DNA of 41,994 nt from an uncultured Alphaproteobacteria bacterium (lineage in GTDB: Bacteria; Pseudomonadota; Alphaproteobacteria; CAAHEQ01; UBA3637): assembly GCA_937935995.1 (NCBI GenBank), contig CALGXF010000053.1:1-41994 (forward strand), in the 5' to 3' direction. Position 1 is the stretch's first letter. Every line of letters begins with the position of its first letter. Both the position numbers and the translations under genes were made by a program. Positions 40,819 through 41,994 of this stretch are shown here, piece by piece. The notes under the pieces are model-generated. The model saw nothing but the letters and a program-made list of their open reading frames with translations. It did not search any database and was not told the DNA's origin.

Positions 40819-41916
40819 TTACCGCCCTTTGTTTTTTATCAACGCCGCATTCGAAACAGAAAATGAAACATCGTTTCCACGCGCATATTCTTCTGACAGA
40901 GTGTAGGACGCGTCCGATTCTCTGTTGTCTTTTTTTTCTAAACCGGACAACGTCTGTGTTAAATGCGATGGTTCATGTTTTGTCTGCCCTGCCTTCAACC
41001 CTCCTAAGATTGTTCTGTTAGTTTCAGCATAAAAAAACGCATCGTTTCCTGCCTTATCCTTTGCTTTAACATCGGCACCTTTCTGTATCAAAAGCTTCGC
41101 TGTCTTGGCATCTCCTTCCAATGCGGCCCACATCAACGGCGTAGTGCCATCCTCGGCTCTCGCATTAACATCCGCTCCTTTTTCAATCCACTTTGGGACA
41201 TCCTCAAACCTTCCTTCTTTACACGCTTTCAGTAATTCTTCGTTTATTATTTTTCCTAACATTCCACTCCTATCATAGTCAAATGCCGTTTCACCATTAC
41301 TATCTTTTGCCTTGATATCGGCCCCTTTTTCAATCAGCAACCGAGCTATGTCCGCATGTCCACACACACATGCCCACATCAACGCTGTCCTGCCACAATC
41401 GTCTTTTGCCTTGACATCTACCCCCTCTTCAAGCAAAAACCGAGCCGTGTCTATATGACCTCCCCTACACGCCTCCATTAACGCCGTATCGCCACTCTTA
41501 TCTTTTGCTTCAATATCAGCACCTTTTTCAATCAGCAACCGAGCTATGTCCGCATGTCCACGCCCACATGCCCACATCAACGCTGTCCTGCCACAATCGT
41601 CTTTTGCCTTGACATCTACCCCCTCTTCAAGCAAAAACCGAGCCGTGTCTATATGACCTCCCCTACACGCCCACATCAACGCCGTCTCGCCATAATAGTC
41701 TTTTGCCTTGACATCTACCCCCTCTTCAAGCAAAAACCGAGCCGTGTCTATATGACCTCCCCTACACGCCCACATCAACGCCGTCTCGCCATCCCTATCT
41801 TTTGCTTCAATATCAGCTCCTTTTTCAAGCAACTTTGAAACATCCTCAAGTCTTCCTTCGCCAGCTGCTCTCAACAATTTTTCGTTCAATGCTTTTTTCT
41901 TTCTATCTGTCATCAT
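40819..41916 (-). CDS. Ankyrin-repeat protein with recently duplicated repeats (365 aa)
   Basis: No signal peptide or membrane segment. About seven ankyrin repeats cover residues 10-300. The first five are almost identical in pairs (GHIDTARFLLEEGVDVKAKD and GHADIARLLIEKGADI types alternate). The last 60 residues are polar and repeat-free. Possible starts are two adjacent ATGs at 41916 and 41913 behind AGGGA; a TTG at 41919 is less likely. The promoter at the window edge has a G-tract spacer. Ankyrin partners are unknown. Confidence 0.9.
   Translation of the reverse strand: MMTDRKKKALNEKLLRAAGEGRLEDVSKLLEKGADIEAKDRDGETALMWACRGGHIDTARFLLEEGVDVKAKDYYGETALMWACRGGHIDTARFLLEEGVDVKAKDDCGRTALMWACGRGHADIARLLIEKGADIEAKDKSGDTALMEACRGGHIDTARFLLEEGVDVKAKDDCGRTALMWACVCGHADIARLLIEKGADIKAKDSNGETAFDYDRSGMLGKIINEELLKACKEGRFEDVPKWIEKGADVNARAEDGTTPLMWAALEGDAKTAKLLIQKGADVKAKDKAGNDAFFYAETNRTILGGLKAGQTKHEPSHLTQTLSGLEKKDNRESDASYTLSEEYARGNDVSFSVSNAALIKNKGR
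41320..41815 (-). repeat. 99/198-bp near-identical coding repeats in ankyrin gene
   Basis: A two-ankyrin (198-bp) block is present twice in tandem; for example CCGAGCTATG recurs at 41341 and 41539. The 99-bp HIDTARF unit appears a third time about 99 bp further on. Only a few bases differ between copies. Confidence 0.9.
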
Positions 41917-41973
41917 CAATCCCTATCCTTTCCCTAAATGTTAAACCATCAGGCTTTGCGCCCTCATATTTTC

Positions 41974-41994
41974 ATTATACCATACCCCCCCCCC
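41974..41994 (-). promoter_or_regulatory. Ankyrin-gene promoter with G-tract spacer, cut by window edge
   Basis: On the minus strand: at least ten G (41994-41985), TATGG, then a perfect -10 TATAAT (41979-41974), 57 bp upstream of the ATG. A -35 box would lie at or just beyond the window edge. The G-tract occupies the spacer. Confidence 0.55.

Noticed and set aside
1..41994. Circular molecule, because both ends are C-tracts that fit one promoter
   Set aside because: valS, murJ, rpsA and other core genes make a 42-kb replicon implausible. Joining would also give a spacer of about 23 bp, so recurrence of a similar promoter is more likely.
41985..41994. Poly-C at the right edge as a two-colour sequencing poly-G artefact
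   Set aside because: Such artefacts would add G at the right end of this strand. The artefact remains possible for the left edge only.

Overview
This looks like a chromosomal contig from an uncultured, anaerobic, probably gut-associated alphaproteobacterium. The lineage call is inference. It rests on the FYDLN-acid/TIGR02300-type zinc-ribbon protein next to yqgE and divergent from cmk-rpsA, a DUF2333 protein, an archaeal/Rickettsia-like ValS, a mitochondrial-processing-peptidase-like M16 protease, and two prepilins with the GRSM(I/L)EML signature that I associate with uncultured gut alphaproteobacteria. An NADH-type [FeFe]-hydrogenase points to fermentative life. Base composition is even and moderate; no rRNA, CRISPR array, IS element or intact prophage is visible.

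Layout. 1-5 kb: valS, a PEGA-like lipoprotein, a phage-type hypothetical, and an alpha/beta hydrolase. 5-10 kb: a small ORF followed by a complete YbhGFSR-type ABC export operon. 10-13.5 kb: hsp20 behind a sigma32-like promoter, an ANT(6)-like nucleotidyltransferase overlapping a second hydrolase paralogue, a tiny secreted CxC peptide, and an ankyrin protein. 13.6-17 kb: tRNA-Pro(TGG), a hydrophobic ORF, and a five-gene envelope/Fe-S operon (DUF2333, NifU-like, Bax-like glucosaminidase, a 34-aa membrane peptide, DUF192). 17-24 kb: murJ, an M16 peptidase, a secreted Cys-rich protein, and a HATPase-REC-PP2C regulator overlapping rsmE. 24-27.3 kb: a 1017-aa modular prepilin. 27.3-31.5 kb: hydrogenase hndA-C-D. 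31.6-33.6 kb: a small prepilin and an OprB-like porin. 33.7-38.3 kb: kinase, yqgE and FYDLN protein, with cmk and rpsA divergent. 38.3-42 kb: two unknown genes, tRNA-Val(CAC), and a recently expanded ankyrin gene.

The most unusual material is regulatory and structural. (1) The giant prepilin combines a class III-type signal, about ten Cys-rich YWNG repeats, a VWA domain with MIDAS residues and a Cys-rich tail. It is preceded by a 59-codon leader ORF that reads through C13 and C14 tracts and stops just before the prepilin Shine-Dalgarno. The small prepilin has a parallel 74-codon leader ORF. (2) Both ends of the window break in C homopolymers. On the minus strand these look like two halves of one promoter design, TTGACA-GT-Gn-TATGG-TATAAT, i.e. 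a G-tract in the -35/-10 spacer. This suggests phase-variable promoters, one of them driving the ankyrin gene. (3) Both tRNA genes are followed by a second copy of their own 3' end, 69 or 206 bp downstream, with hairpin-rich sequence between.
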